Below are positions 32,611 through 39,528 of a stretch of DNA of 64,000 nt, one piece after another. Numbering within the stretch: the stretch's first letter is position 1; every line of letters starts with the position of its first letter. The position numbers and the translations under genes were made by a program. The notes under the pieces are model-generated. The model did no database searches, had not been told where the DNA came from, and saw nothing but the letters and a program-made list of their open reading frames with translations. Source of the stretch: Paenibacillus_V sp046244365 (GTDB lineage Bacteria; Bacillota; Bacilli; Paenibacillales; NBRC-103111); contig NZ_CP176395.1 of the NCBI RefSeq assembly GCF_046244365.1, forward strand, positions 248,001 to 312,000. Reading direction: 5' to 3'.

Positions 32611-32653
32611 ACTTCCCGGTTCAGGGCGAACGCCTCGGATACGGGAAGTTTTT
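32611..32653 (+). terminator. Terminator after spoVT
   Basis: ACTTCCCG (32611-32618) pairs with CGGGAAGT (32642-32649), with a smaller GGGCG/CGCCT hairpin inside, followed by TTTT. A TATAAT shortly downstream (about 32673) may belong to the next gene. Confidence 0.75.
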
Positions 32654-32739
32654 GCATGCGGCCGTTTTGCGATATAATAAGGGCAGCGTGCGGATAAGAA
32701 AGCCTGCGCGAAAGTCGTTGAAGCGGGAAGTAGGTTTGG

Positions 32740-34455
32740 TTGCAAAGCATGGATGTGCAGGTGCGTGAAAATAAAGCGGCGACGGCCCTATGGAAAGGGG
32801 CGGCGGTGCTCGGACTGGCGACGATCGTCTCGAAGCTGCTCGGAACGCTGCAAAAAATACCGCTGCAAAACATTGCGGGCGATGGCGTTTTCGGAATCTA
32901 TAACGCCGTTCAGCCGATATATTTGCTGATTTTGACCCTCGCGACCGCCGGTTTCCCGGTAGCCGTATCCAAGTTCGTTTCGGAGCATATGGCCCTCGGC
33001 CAGCGGGCGGAGGCGAAGCGGATAACGGCTATAGCGGCTGGGGCGCTCGCTGTGTCGGGATTCGCCGGCTTCTGCTTGCTGTTCTTCGGAGCGGGCGGCA
33101 TTGCTGCGCTTATGCGCGTCCAGCAAAGCGAACGGGCGATTCAGAGCGTGGCGTTCGCGCTCTTGCTCGTTCCGCTGATGTCCGTGATCAGAGGCTATTA
33201 TCAGGGGCTTCACAATATGGTGCCGACGGCCGTTTCCCAAGTGGCCGAGCAATTGATTCGCGTGGCGGTCATGCTCGGTTTGCTGTTCTATATGCTCGGC
33301 GGGGCTTACGGAGACGATTGGGTTGCCGCAGGAGCCACCTTCGGCGCTGCCGCGGGGGCTGCGGCGGGACTTGCCGTCATGCTGCTGTATTTGCGCAGCA
33401 GCCGCAGGAGCGCTCTGCGGGCGGCCGGGAAGACGAGGGTGCCCGGACGGGACGAGCCGCAGCGGGCGCCGGACGGGGACGGGATGCTTTCGCAGAGCGG
33501 AAAAGCGGCGTACGAGCCGGCGGCCGTCCTGCTGCGCCGGTTTCTTGCCTATGCGCTGCCTGTGGGCTTCGGCTCTCTAGTCGTCCCGCTGCTGGCGCTT
33601 GTCGATTCGTTCACGATTCCCCGGCTGCTTATCGAAGCGGGGAGCGGCGAGGAGGCGGCGATCGCGTCGTTCGGCCTCTACAATCACGGCCAGCCGCTCG
33701 TGCAGCTGGTCGTTATGATCGCGGGCTCGATGTCGGCCGCGCTCATCCCTGCCGTCGCCGAAGCGAAGCTCAAGCGGCGCAAGGATTTGATCGAGAGCCG
33801 CGCCGCGCTGACGATGAGGCTGACCTGGCTGCTGGGGCTGGCTTCGGCATTCGGTCTTGCCGTTGCCGCACCGCAGCTTAACGTCATGTTCTTCGCCTCC
33901 GCGGACGGATCGCTGACGATGGCGATCATCGCCTTCACGGCGCTGTTCGGTACCGTCAGCGTCGTATCGGGCAGCCTTCTCCAGGGGCTTGGCCTGGCCG
34001 GCGTGCCCGCGCGCAATCTGCTGCTCGCCGCGATTGCCAAAATCGCGCTAAACGCGCTGCTGGTGCCGGCCTACGGCATCGCCGGCGCGGCGTACGCAGC
34101 CGTTCTCGCATACGCGCTGGCGGCTGCGCTCAACGTCGCGCGGCTGCGCCGCTGCGCTGGCACCACGGCCACGGGCGGCGCCGGCTTCGCCCGCCCGCTG
34201 GCGGCCGTCGCGGCCATGTGCGCCGCCGTGTGGGCGACGGCCGCGGGCGCCGAGGCGCTGCTCGCCGCGCTGCCGCACGCGCCATCGCACCGCATCGCGC
34301 AGACGGCCGCGGCTCTGGCCGCGATCGGCGCGGGTGCGCTCGTGTACGCCGCTGCGCTGCTGCGGGCGGGCGCGCTCACCCGGCGGGAGCTGGCGCAGGT
34401 GCCGGGCTTCGCCAAGGCGGAGCCGCTGCTTGAGCGGCTCCGGCTGCTGCGGTAA
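32740..34455 (+). CDS. yabM: Polysaccharide/lipid flippase of the SpoVB-YabM (MOP) family
   Basis: A 571-residue integral membrane protein of the MOP exporter superfamily, with about fourteen helices. The N-terminus ALWKGAAVLGLATIVSKLLGTLQKIPLQNIAGDGVFGIYNAV is the typical SpoVB/YabM signature. The family includes lipid-linked oligosaccharide flippases for wall polymers and spore cortex. TTG at 32740 fits the upstream GGAAGTAGG; ATG at 32749 is the alternative. The last third (from about nt 34040) is very rich in Ala, Arg and GC and less conserved-looking, with a hydrophilic insert at about residues 226-262. Confidence 0.88.
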   Translation: MQSMDVQVRENKAATALWKGAAVLGLATIVSKLLGTLQKIPLQNIAGDGVFGIYNAVQPIYLLILTLATAGFPVAVSKFVSEHMALGQRAEAKRITAIAAGALAVSGFAGFCLLFFGAGGIAALMRVQQSERAIQSVAFALLLVPLMSVIRGYYQGLHNMVPTAVSQVAEQLIRVAVMLGLLFYMLGGAYGDDWVAAGATFGAAAGAAAGLAVMLLYLRSSRRSALRAAGKTRVPGRDEPQRAPDGDGMLSQSGKAAYEPAAVLLRRFLAYALPVGFGSLVVPLLALVDSFTIPRLLIEAGSGEEAAIASFGLYNHGQPLVQLVVMIAGSMSAALIPAVAEAKLKRRKDLIESRAALTMRLTWLLGLASAFGLAVAAPQLNVMFFASADGSLTMAIIAFTALFGTVSVVSGSLLQGLGLAGVPARNLLLAAIAKIALNALLVPAYGIAGAAYAAVLAYALAAALNVARLRRCAGTTATGGAGFARPLAAVAAMCAAVWATAAGAEALLAALPHAPSHRIAQTAAALAAIGAGALVYAAALLRAGALTRRELAQVPGFAKAEPLLERLRLLR

Positions 34456-34524
34456 CGGAACGATGAAAGTTCCGGCAGGTTTGTGGAAATGATGGATACG
34501 GAGCGAATGAAGGAGGACGACCGC

Positions 34525-36033
34525 ATGCCCGGACATATTTCGGTAGTAGGACTGGGTACGGGAGACGAATCGCAGCTGACGCTCGGCATATGGCGCAAGC
34601 TGCAGCAGGCGTCTCCGCATATTTATGCAAGAACTGAGCGGCATCCCGTGCTCGGGTGGCTGAAGGAGAACGGAATCGAATACACGCCGTTCGACCGCTT
34701 ATACGAAAGCCATGACGCTTTCGAGGACGTTTACGACGCCATCGCAGACGAATTGCTTGCGCTCGCAAAGGCCAATCCGGAGCGTGAGATCGTATATGCC
34801 GTTCCGGGGCATCCGATGGTGGCCGAGCAGACGACGCAGCTTTTGCGGAGCCGGTGTCCGGAGGCGGGTGTCGAGCTTACCGTGCTGGGCGGCGAAAGCT
34901 TCCTCGACCAGTCGTTCCTGCGCCTGGGGTTCGATCCGATCGAAGGTTTTCAGCTGCTCGACGCTTCACAGCTCAGCGCGAAGCTGCTTAACCCGCAGCT
35001 GCATACCGTTATCGGCCAAGTGTATGATGCTTACACGGCCTCTGACGCGAAGCTGGCGCTGATGGACGTGTATCCGGACGATTACCCCGTCGTAGTCGGC
35101 CATGCCCTTGGCGTCGCCGGCGAGGAGCGCATACTGCGCGTGCCGTTGTACGAGCTCGACCGGGTCGACGGTTACGGCAACCTTTCGCTCGTCTGGGTGC
35201 CGAGGAGCGGCGAGGAGTCGCTGCAGAACCGGTCCTTCCACCGGCTGCATGAGATCGTGGAAATTCTCCGCAGTCCGGAAGGGTGTCCGTGGGATCGCGA
35301 GCAAACGCATGCGAGCATCCGCAAAAACTTTATCGAGGAAACGTACGAGGTGCTGGAGACGATCGACGACGACGACCCGGATGCCATGTGCGAGGAGCTT
35401 GGCGACGTGCTGCTGCAAATTATGCTGCATGCCCAGATGGAGCAGGAAACCGGCGCGTTCACCGTGTATGACGTCATTCAGGGATTGAACGAGAAGCTGA
35501 TTCGGCGTCATCCCCATGTATTCGGCACCCTCGGCGCCGATAACGCCGACGAGGCGCTTGCCAACTGGCAGGCGATCAAGCAGGAGGAAAAAGCGAGCAA
35601 GGGCGTGGATACGGCCCGCATCTCTCAACTTTCCGGCGTTCCGCGCGATCTGCCCGGCCTAATGAAGGCTTGGAAGCTGCAAAAAAAAGCGGCCGAGGTA
35701 GGCTTCGATTGGGATCGCATCGAGGACGTGTACGCGAAGATCGAGGAAGAGCTTCAGGAGCTGAAGGACGCGGCGCACGGACCGGGCGCTGATCCGGAGG
35801 AGGCCAAGGCGGAGCTTGGCGACTTGCTGTTCGCCGTCGTCAACGCGGCGCGGTTCTTAAAGGCGGATCCGGAGGAAGCTTTGGCGCAAACAAACAAGAA
35901 ATTTGTCGCCAGATTTTCGTATATCGAACAAAAGCTCCGTGAAAACGGCAAAACCTTCGAGCAAACGAACCTAACAGAAATGGAATATTTTTGGCAAGAA
36001 GCAAAAAAAGTTTTGAAAAATTCCTTGCAGTAG
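34525..36033 (+). CDS. yabN: YabN: tetrapyrrole methylase-like / MazG nucleotide pyrophosphohydrolase fusion
   Basis: A 502-residue two-domain protein. The N-terminal part (about 1-220) is a SAM-dependent tetrapyrrole-methylase fold (ISVVGLGTGDESQLTLG; YAVPGHPMVAEQTT). The C-terminal part holds two MazG modules (about 240-350 and 370-490) with CPWDREQTHASIRKNFIEETYEV and the metal-binding EELGDVLLQIMLH and KAELGDLLFAVVNAAR, which hydrolyse NTPs. The ATG at 34525 follows AAGGAGG by 8 nt; the upstream in-frame ATG at 34483 would add 14 charged residues. Confidence 0.93.
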   Translation: MPGHISVVGLGTGDESQLTLGIWRKLQQASPHIYARTERHPVLGWLKENGIEYTPFDRLYESHDAFEDVYDAIADELLALAKANPEREIVYAVPGHPMVAEQTTQLLRSRCPEAGVELTVLGGESFLDQSFLRLGFDPIEGFQLLDASQLSAKLLNPQLHTVIGQVYDAYTASDAKLALMDVYPDDYPVVVGHALGVAGEERILRVPLYELDRVDGYGNLSLVWVPRSGEESLQNRSFHRLHEIVEILRSPEGCPWDREQTHASIRKNFIEETYEVLETIDDDDPDAMCEELGDVLLQIMLHAQMEQETGAFTVYDVIQGLNEKLIRRHPHVFGTLGADNADEALANWQAIKQEEKASKGVDTARISQLSGVPRDLPGLMKAWKLQKKAAEVGFDWDRIEDVYAKIEEELQELKDAAHGPGADPEEAKAELGDLLFAVVNAARFLKADPEEALAQTNKKFVARFSYIEQKLRENGKTFEQTNLTEMEYFWQEAKKVLKNSLQ

Positions 36034-36113
36034 AAGGATTTTCCTAGTAGACAAAGAATACATATGAGCGTATCCTATTTTCCGAATGAAACCTGTAGGA
36101 GGTAATGAAGCAA

Positions 36114-36386
36114 ATGAACAAGACAGATCTGATCAACAACATTGCAGAAAAAAGCGGTTTGACGAAGAAAGATGTCGAAACCGTTCTTAACGGTTTCCTT
36201 GGTGAAATTACTGATGCGTTGTCGACTGGCGACAAAGTGCAATTGATCGGCTTTGGCACATTCGAAACTCGCAAACGTTCCGGACGTACGGGCCGCAACC
36301 CGCAAACGGGCAAAGCGATCTCCATTCCGGAATCGAAAGTGCCTGCGTTCAAAGCCGGCAACAAGCTTAAAGAAGCTGTAAAATAA
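36114..36386 (+). CDS. hup: DNA-binding protein HU
   Basis: HU is an abundant, dimeric nucleoid protein that bends DNA. The 90-residue protein starts MNKTDLINNIAEKSGLTKKDVE and has the DNA-arm motif GFGTFETRKRSGRTGRNPQTG (about 46-66), the HU/IHF signature. The ATG at 36114 is better spaced from GGAGG than that at 36105. It overlaps the next start codon by one nucleotide (TAATG), so it is coupled to rqcP. Confidence 0.95.
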   Translation: MNKTDLINNIAEKSGLTKKDVETVLNGFLGEITDALSTGDKVQLIGFGTFETRKRSGRTGRNPQTGKAISIPESKVPAFKAGNKLKEAVK

Positions 36387-36649
36387 TGCGGCTCGATAAG
36401 TTTTTGAAGGTTTCCCGTCTGATCAAGCGCAGGACCGTTGCGAAGGATGTTTCCGAGCAAGGACGCGTCTGGATAAACGGAAAGGAAGCCAAACCGAGCA
36501 GCACGGTGAAGGTGGGCGACGAGCTTGCCGTGCAGTTCGGCCAGAAGCGCGTTACGGTGCGGGTGGAGCGCATTGCGGAAACAAGCCGCAAGGACGAAGC
36601 CGCCGAGATGTATACGCTGCTGAAGGAAGAATCGAACACGACGTCATAG
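36386..36649 (+). CDS. rqcP: S4-domain RNA-binding protein RqcP (YabO)
   Basis: An 87-residue protein consisting largely of an S4 RNA-binding domain: MRLDKFLKVSRLIKRRTVAKDV, GRVWINGKEAKPSSTVKVGDELAVQFG. RqcP works with RqcH on stalled 50S subunits to add Ala tails to incomplete chains in Firmicutes; B. subtilis yabO lies at this place. The start overlaps the hup stop. A terminator follows at 36657. Confidence 0.93.
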   Translation: MRLDKFLKVSRLIKRRTVAKDVSEQGRVWINGKEAKPSSTVKVGDELAVQFGQKRVTVRVERIAETSRKDEAAEMYTLLKEESNTTS

Positions 36650-36656
36650 CGCAAGG

Positions 36657-36685
36657 AGGCCGGGCGATTGCCCGGTCTCTTTTAT
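36657..36685 (+). terminator. Terminator after rqcP
   Basis: A 10-bp stem (36657-36666 with 36671-36680, one G-U pair), GATT loop, then TTTTATT. Confidence 0.85.
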
Positions 36686-36811
36686 TGTTCAGGAACCATT
36701 CGTCTGCAGCCGGCAGGGGCGCGTCCTTTTTTTTCGTCGCAGGCGGATGCGGCCCTTGTTCTAATTCGGGACATCCCTCCATATGGTAGAAGTAAGGGAG
36801 GGGTACATGCC

Positions 36812-37093
36812 ATGATCGATCAAGGAAAAGTGAAGCGCCAGGAAGTGCGCATGCTGAACCGCAAGCTGCTGGAGATATCCGGCGTTATGAACGTGGAAAG
36901 CTTCGATAACGAGGAGTTTTTGCTGGAAACGGAATGCGGCTTTCTGACCATTAAAGGACAAAATTTACATATCAAAAACCTCAATCTGGAGCAAGGCCTA
37001 GTCGCTATCGAGGGACTGGTGCATGCGCTCGCGTATTTGGATGCGAACACCCAGGGCAAATCCAAAGGCCTGCTCGGCAAGCTGTTCAAGTGA
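36812..37093 (+). CDS. yabP: Sporulation protein YabP
   Basis: A 93-residue protein of the YabP/YqfC family. It starts MIDQGKVKRQEVRMLNRKLLEISGV, followed by VESFDNEEFLLETECGFLTIKGQNLHIKNLNLEQGLVAIEG. In B. subtilis yabP and yabQ form a mother-cell operon; yabQ is needed for cortex formation. The ATG at 36812 lies about 9 nt after GGGAGGGG. It overlaps yabQ by 4 nt. Confidence 0.93.
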   Translation: MIDQGKVKRQEVRMLNRKLLEISGVMNVESFDNEEFLLETECGFLTIKGQNLHIKNLNLEQGLVAIEGLVHALAYLDANTQGKSKGLLGKLFK

Positions 37094-37683
37094 CGCTGAA
37101 CGAACAGTTTTTAACGCTGGGGTTGATGTTTGGCTGCGGATGGGCGCTCGGCATTTTGTTCGATACATACCGCGTGCTGACTGGGCAGCTGCGTCTGCCG
37201 CGTTTGCTCATCCACCTGCTGGATCTCATCTTTTGGCTGACGGCGACGCTGTTGGTGTTTCGGGTGCTCTTCTACAGCAACTACGGACAAGTCCGGCTGT
37301 TCGTATTTATCGGTCTGGTGGCCGGGGGCTCGTTCCACTATTGCTTCACGACGGGGATCACCGTCAAGCTCGTCATGGGAATCATCCGGGTTGTCAAATG
37401 GCTGTACAAGCTGCTGCTGCGTACGATCGACTTGTTTATCGTAACGCCGATCATTTGGATTTATAAATTGGTCATCGCGATACTCGGGTTTTTGGCGGCT
37501 GCCGCTATGTTCCTCGGAAAAATTGTGTTACAATTACTGTACCCGTTCAAGGCAGCGGGAGCCGCCATCTTACGGTTCATCGTAAAACGTCTCGGATTGT
37601 CCGGAATGGCTGCGCGTTGGGCGAATGGAGCGAAGCGGGGCTGGAGCCGCTTGAAGGGCTGGCTTTTTGACAAAAAGGAATGA
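37090..37683 (+). CDS. yabQ: Spore cortex biosynthesis membrane protein YabQ
   Basis: A 197-residue protein with an N-terminal YabQ domain: MTLNEQFLTLGLMFGCGWALGILFDTYRVLTG, then a membrane segment (about 42-60). Further helices lie at about 72-92, 115-135 and 135-155. It is required for spore cortex synthesis in B. subtilis. The GTG start overlaps the yabP stop (GTGA), indicating coupled translation. The C-terminal tail is basic. Confidence 0.92.
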   Translation: MTLNEQFLTLGLMFGCGWALGILFDTYRVLTGQLRLPRLLIHLLDLIFWLTATLLVFRVLFYSNYGQVRLFVFIGLVAGGSFHYCFTTGITVKLVMGIIRVVKWLYKLLLRTIDLFIVTPIIWIYKLVIAILGFLAAAAMFLGKIVLQLLYPFKAAGAAILRFIVKRLGLSGMAARWANGAKRGWSRLKGWLFDKKE

Positions 37684-37914
37684 CACCCGATTCGGTCTTG
37701 CGCGGAACGGACGGGCTTATATGGTCTTTGCCGCCGCAGACAGCAGTACAAGCATAATTCGCACACATTTCGCATACATGCGCTTCGGGCGTTCGCTCGA
37801 GGCGATTGTTATATGTCCGATAAGGCTCCTGGTTTGCTTGCGTCAGGGGGAAGTAAGGTTCCGGAAGCGGCTAGCTTCATTTTGCAGGGATCAATTAGGA
37901 GGTTTTTCAGCTTG

Positions 37915-38229
37915 ATGACGCCGCAAGAATTATCGCATACGACGCAACCAAGCAAATCGCCCAACCGGTTGATGAAGCTCATTTCGTTCATTATGGTAAG
38001 CTTGCTGATTTGGGCTTGCGTTACCTTATGGGAGCAAATGGGCCAGTTTTCTGCAAAAGGGGAGCAACTGGAGCAGTTGGAGGCGAAGCTTGCCGAAACG
38101 AATAAGGTGCACGACGATCTCAAACGGGAAATTACCCGGCTGAACGATCCGGAATACAAGGAAGAAAAAGCGCGCAAGGAACTGCGGGTCGCAAAGCCCG
38201 GGGAAACGATCTTCGAGTTGCCCAAATAG
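37915..38229 (+). CDS. divIC: Cell division protein DivIC (FtsB-like)
   Basis: DivIC is a bitopic division protein that works with FtsL and DivIB at the septum. The 104-residue protein has a short cytoplasmic N-terminus, one membrane helix (about 22-40; LISFIMVSLLIWACVTLW) and an extracellular coiled coil (about 45-80; EQLEQLEAKLAETNKVHDDLKREI), ending KPGETIFELPK as usual for the family. AGGAGG lies at 37897-37902; both ATG 37915 and the TTG just before it are in frame. A much longer open frame from 37813 lacks support. Confidence 0.92.
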   Translation: MTPQELSHTTQPSKSPNRLMKLISFIMVSLLIWACVTLWEQMGQFSAKGEQLEQLEAKLAETNKVHDDLKREITRLNDPEYKEEKARKELRVAKPGETIFELPK

Positions 38230-38363
38230 CTTTGACGTCAGAGCGGAATAAGCGCTTTACGGAACATCGCAGCGACTGGCACGACGGGGCCTGATCGGAT
38301 ACGGCAGCCGCAGCCTTATAGGCGAAGTCGGCTAAGCCCTTATCCTGCTAGGTGTTTGGTCGG

Positions 38364-38392
38364 TTGACCAGTTAGTATGCATCAGTTATAAT
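38364..38392 (+). promoter_or_regulatory. Sigma-A promoter of yabR
   Basis: TTGACC (38364-38369) and TATAAT (38387-38392), exactly 17 nt apart, 49 nt before the yabR start. Confidence 0.75.
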
Positions 38393-38441
38393 CTTCGTAG
38401 CCAGGTTTTTTCAAAATTTTAAGGGAGGCACATTTACCTTT

Positions 38442-38951
38442 ATGGCAATTGAAGTAGGCAGCAAGCTGGAAGGGAAAGTTACCGGCATCACCCATTTTGG
38501 AGCGTTCGTTGAACTTCCGGAGGGCGGTACCGGCCTTGTCCACATCTCGGAAATCGCCGATAATTATGTGAAAGACGTCAACGATCATTTGAAGCTGGAG
38601 GACAAAGTCCTCGTAAAAGTGATTAACGTTGACAAGGACGGCAAAATTGGTTTGTCCATCAAGCAAGCGGTCGACAAGCCTGAAGGAACTCCTGAACGTG
38701 GAGGCAGAGAAGGCGGATTTAACCGGGGTGGCGGTGACCGTGGCGGATTCAATCGTGGTGGCGGCGGTGGCGGCGACCGTGGTGGATTCAATCGTGGTGA
38801 CCGTGGCGGACGTCCTTTCAAATCAGCTGCCAACAAGCCATCGTTTGAGGATAAAATGTCCCGCTTCCTGAAAGACAGCGAAGAACGCATGTCCTCCCTC
38901 AAGAAGAACACGGAAGGCAAACGCGGAGGCAGAGGCGCTCGTCGCGACTAA
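38442..38951 (+). CDS. yabR: S1-domain RNA-binding protein YabR with Gly/Arg-rich tail
   Basis: A 169-residue protein. The N-terminal S1 domain (about 1-75) reads GSKLEGKVTGITHFGAFVELPEGGTGLVHISE and KVINVDKDGKIGLSIKQ. A low-complexity stretch (about 85-128) repeats GGFNRGG and GDRGG units, giving an RGG-like tail, followed by a basic helix and GKRGGRGARRD. The S1 part is typical of YabR, a general stress-type RNA-binding protein beside divIC. The Gly/Arg repeats are also visible as near-identical DNA repeats at about 38710-38812. It has its own promoter and terminator. Confidence 0.92.
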   Translation: MAIEVGSKLEGKVTGITHFGAFVELPEGGTGLVHISEIADNYVKDVNDHLKLEDKVLVKVINVDKDGKIGLSIKQAVDKPEGTPERGGREGGFNRGGGDRGGFNRGGGGGGDRGGFNRGDRGGRPFKSAANKPSFEDKMSRFLKDSEERMSSLKKNTEGKRGGRGARRD

Positions 38952-38964
38952 TTCCTTGATCATC

Positions 38965-38997
38965 AACCGCACGGCATTGCGCCGCTGCGGTTTTTTT
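38965..38997 (+). terminator. Terminator after yabR
   Basis: AACCGCA with TGCGGTT, extended by CGGC/GCCG with one bulged C, then seven T residues. Confidence 0.85.
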
Positions 38998-39081
38998 GGC
39001 CTTGCTGCGGAAGGGCGTCTGCCGGATACAAGCTAAATCGGCGAGTAAAGAGGGGGGGAAGGCGGCGGACCCTGCCCCGGC

Positions 39082-39111
39082 TTGACAGGTGAGGGAGGGC
39101 TGGTATATACT
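39082..39111 (+). promoter_or_regulatory. Promoter of tRNA-Met
   Basis: TTGACA (39082-39087) and TATACT (39106-39111), 18 nt apart, 12 nt before the mature tRNA 5' end. Confidence 0.75.
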
Positions 39112-39123
39112 TTGATTTGTCGT

Positions 39124-39200
39124 GGCGGCGTAGCTCAGCTGGCTAGAGCGTACGGTTCATACCCGTAAGGTCGGGGGTTCGATCCCCTCTGCCGCTACCA
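39124..39200 (+). tRNA. tRNA-Met (CAT), elongator type
   Basis: A 77-nt cloverleaf with encoded CCA. The acceptor arms GGCGGCG and TGCCGCT pair with G-U at both ends; the D arm reads GCTCAGCTGGCTAGAGC. The anticodon stem TACGG/CCGTA encloses loop TTCATAC, and the T arm is GGGGG TTCGATC CCCTC. The anticodon stem lacks the three G-C pairs of initiator tRNA, so this is the elongator. B. subtilis has a tRNA-Met at the same place between yabR and spoIIE. Confidence 0.97.
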
Positions 39201-39216
39201 TACTTATAAACCTAAC

Positions 39217-39247
39217 GAACTTTCGCGAATGCGGAGGTTCTTTTTTT
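39217..39247 (+). terminator. Terminator after tRNA-Met
   Basis: GAACTTTCGC (39217-39226) pairs with GCGGAGGTTC (39231-39240), including two G-U pairs; GAAT loop and seven T residues. Confidence 0.85.
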
Positions 39248-39253
39248 ATTTTT

Positions 39254-39337
39254 CAGAAAGTATATCGTGGAAGTCGCTCTAAATTTCGGTAAACGCGTTT
39301 GTCCCTAATAGGACGGCGAAGCCGTTTATCCTTGAAA
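39254..39337 (+). repeat. Dispersed repeat, copy B (diverged)
   Basis: Starts CAGAAAGTATATC and ends GACGGCGAAGCCGTTTATCCTTG like copy C, with the common TTTCGGTAAACG core, but differs in the middle. Contains inner GTCC/GGAC arms. Confidence 0.6.
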
Positions 39338-39340
39338 TGT

Positions 39341-39425
39341 CAGAAAGTATATCCTCCGCTGATTGTTCCATTTCTCGGCAAACGTCTGGCTTCAAAGACG
39401 CCGAATGGCATTTATCCTTGTATTC
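39341..39425 (+). repeat. Dispersed repeat, copy C
   Basis: An 85-nt element directly after copy B in the same orientation, starting with the identical 13 nt CAGAAAGTATATC. It shares TCCTCCGCTGATTGTTC and TTTATCCTTGTATT with copy A at 6067-6146. Confidence 0.7.
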
Positions 39426-39528
39426 TGCGATAGCAATATTGTTGTAGGGATGTGAAATATAATGTTATTTCTAGACGCATCGCCCCCCGATATAATGACA
39501 GTATCACGGCAGAGGGCAGGCGATCTTT

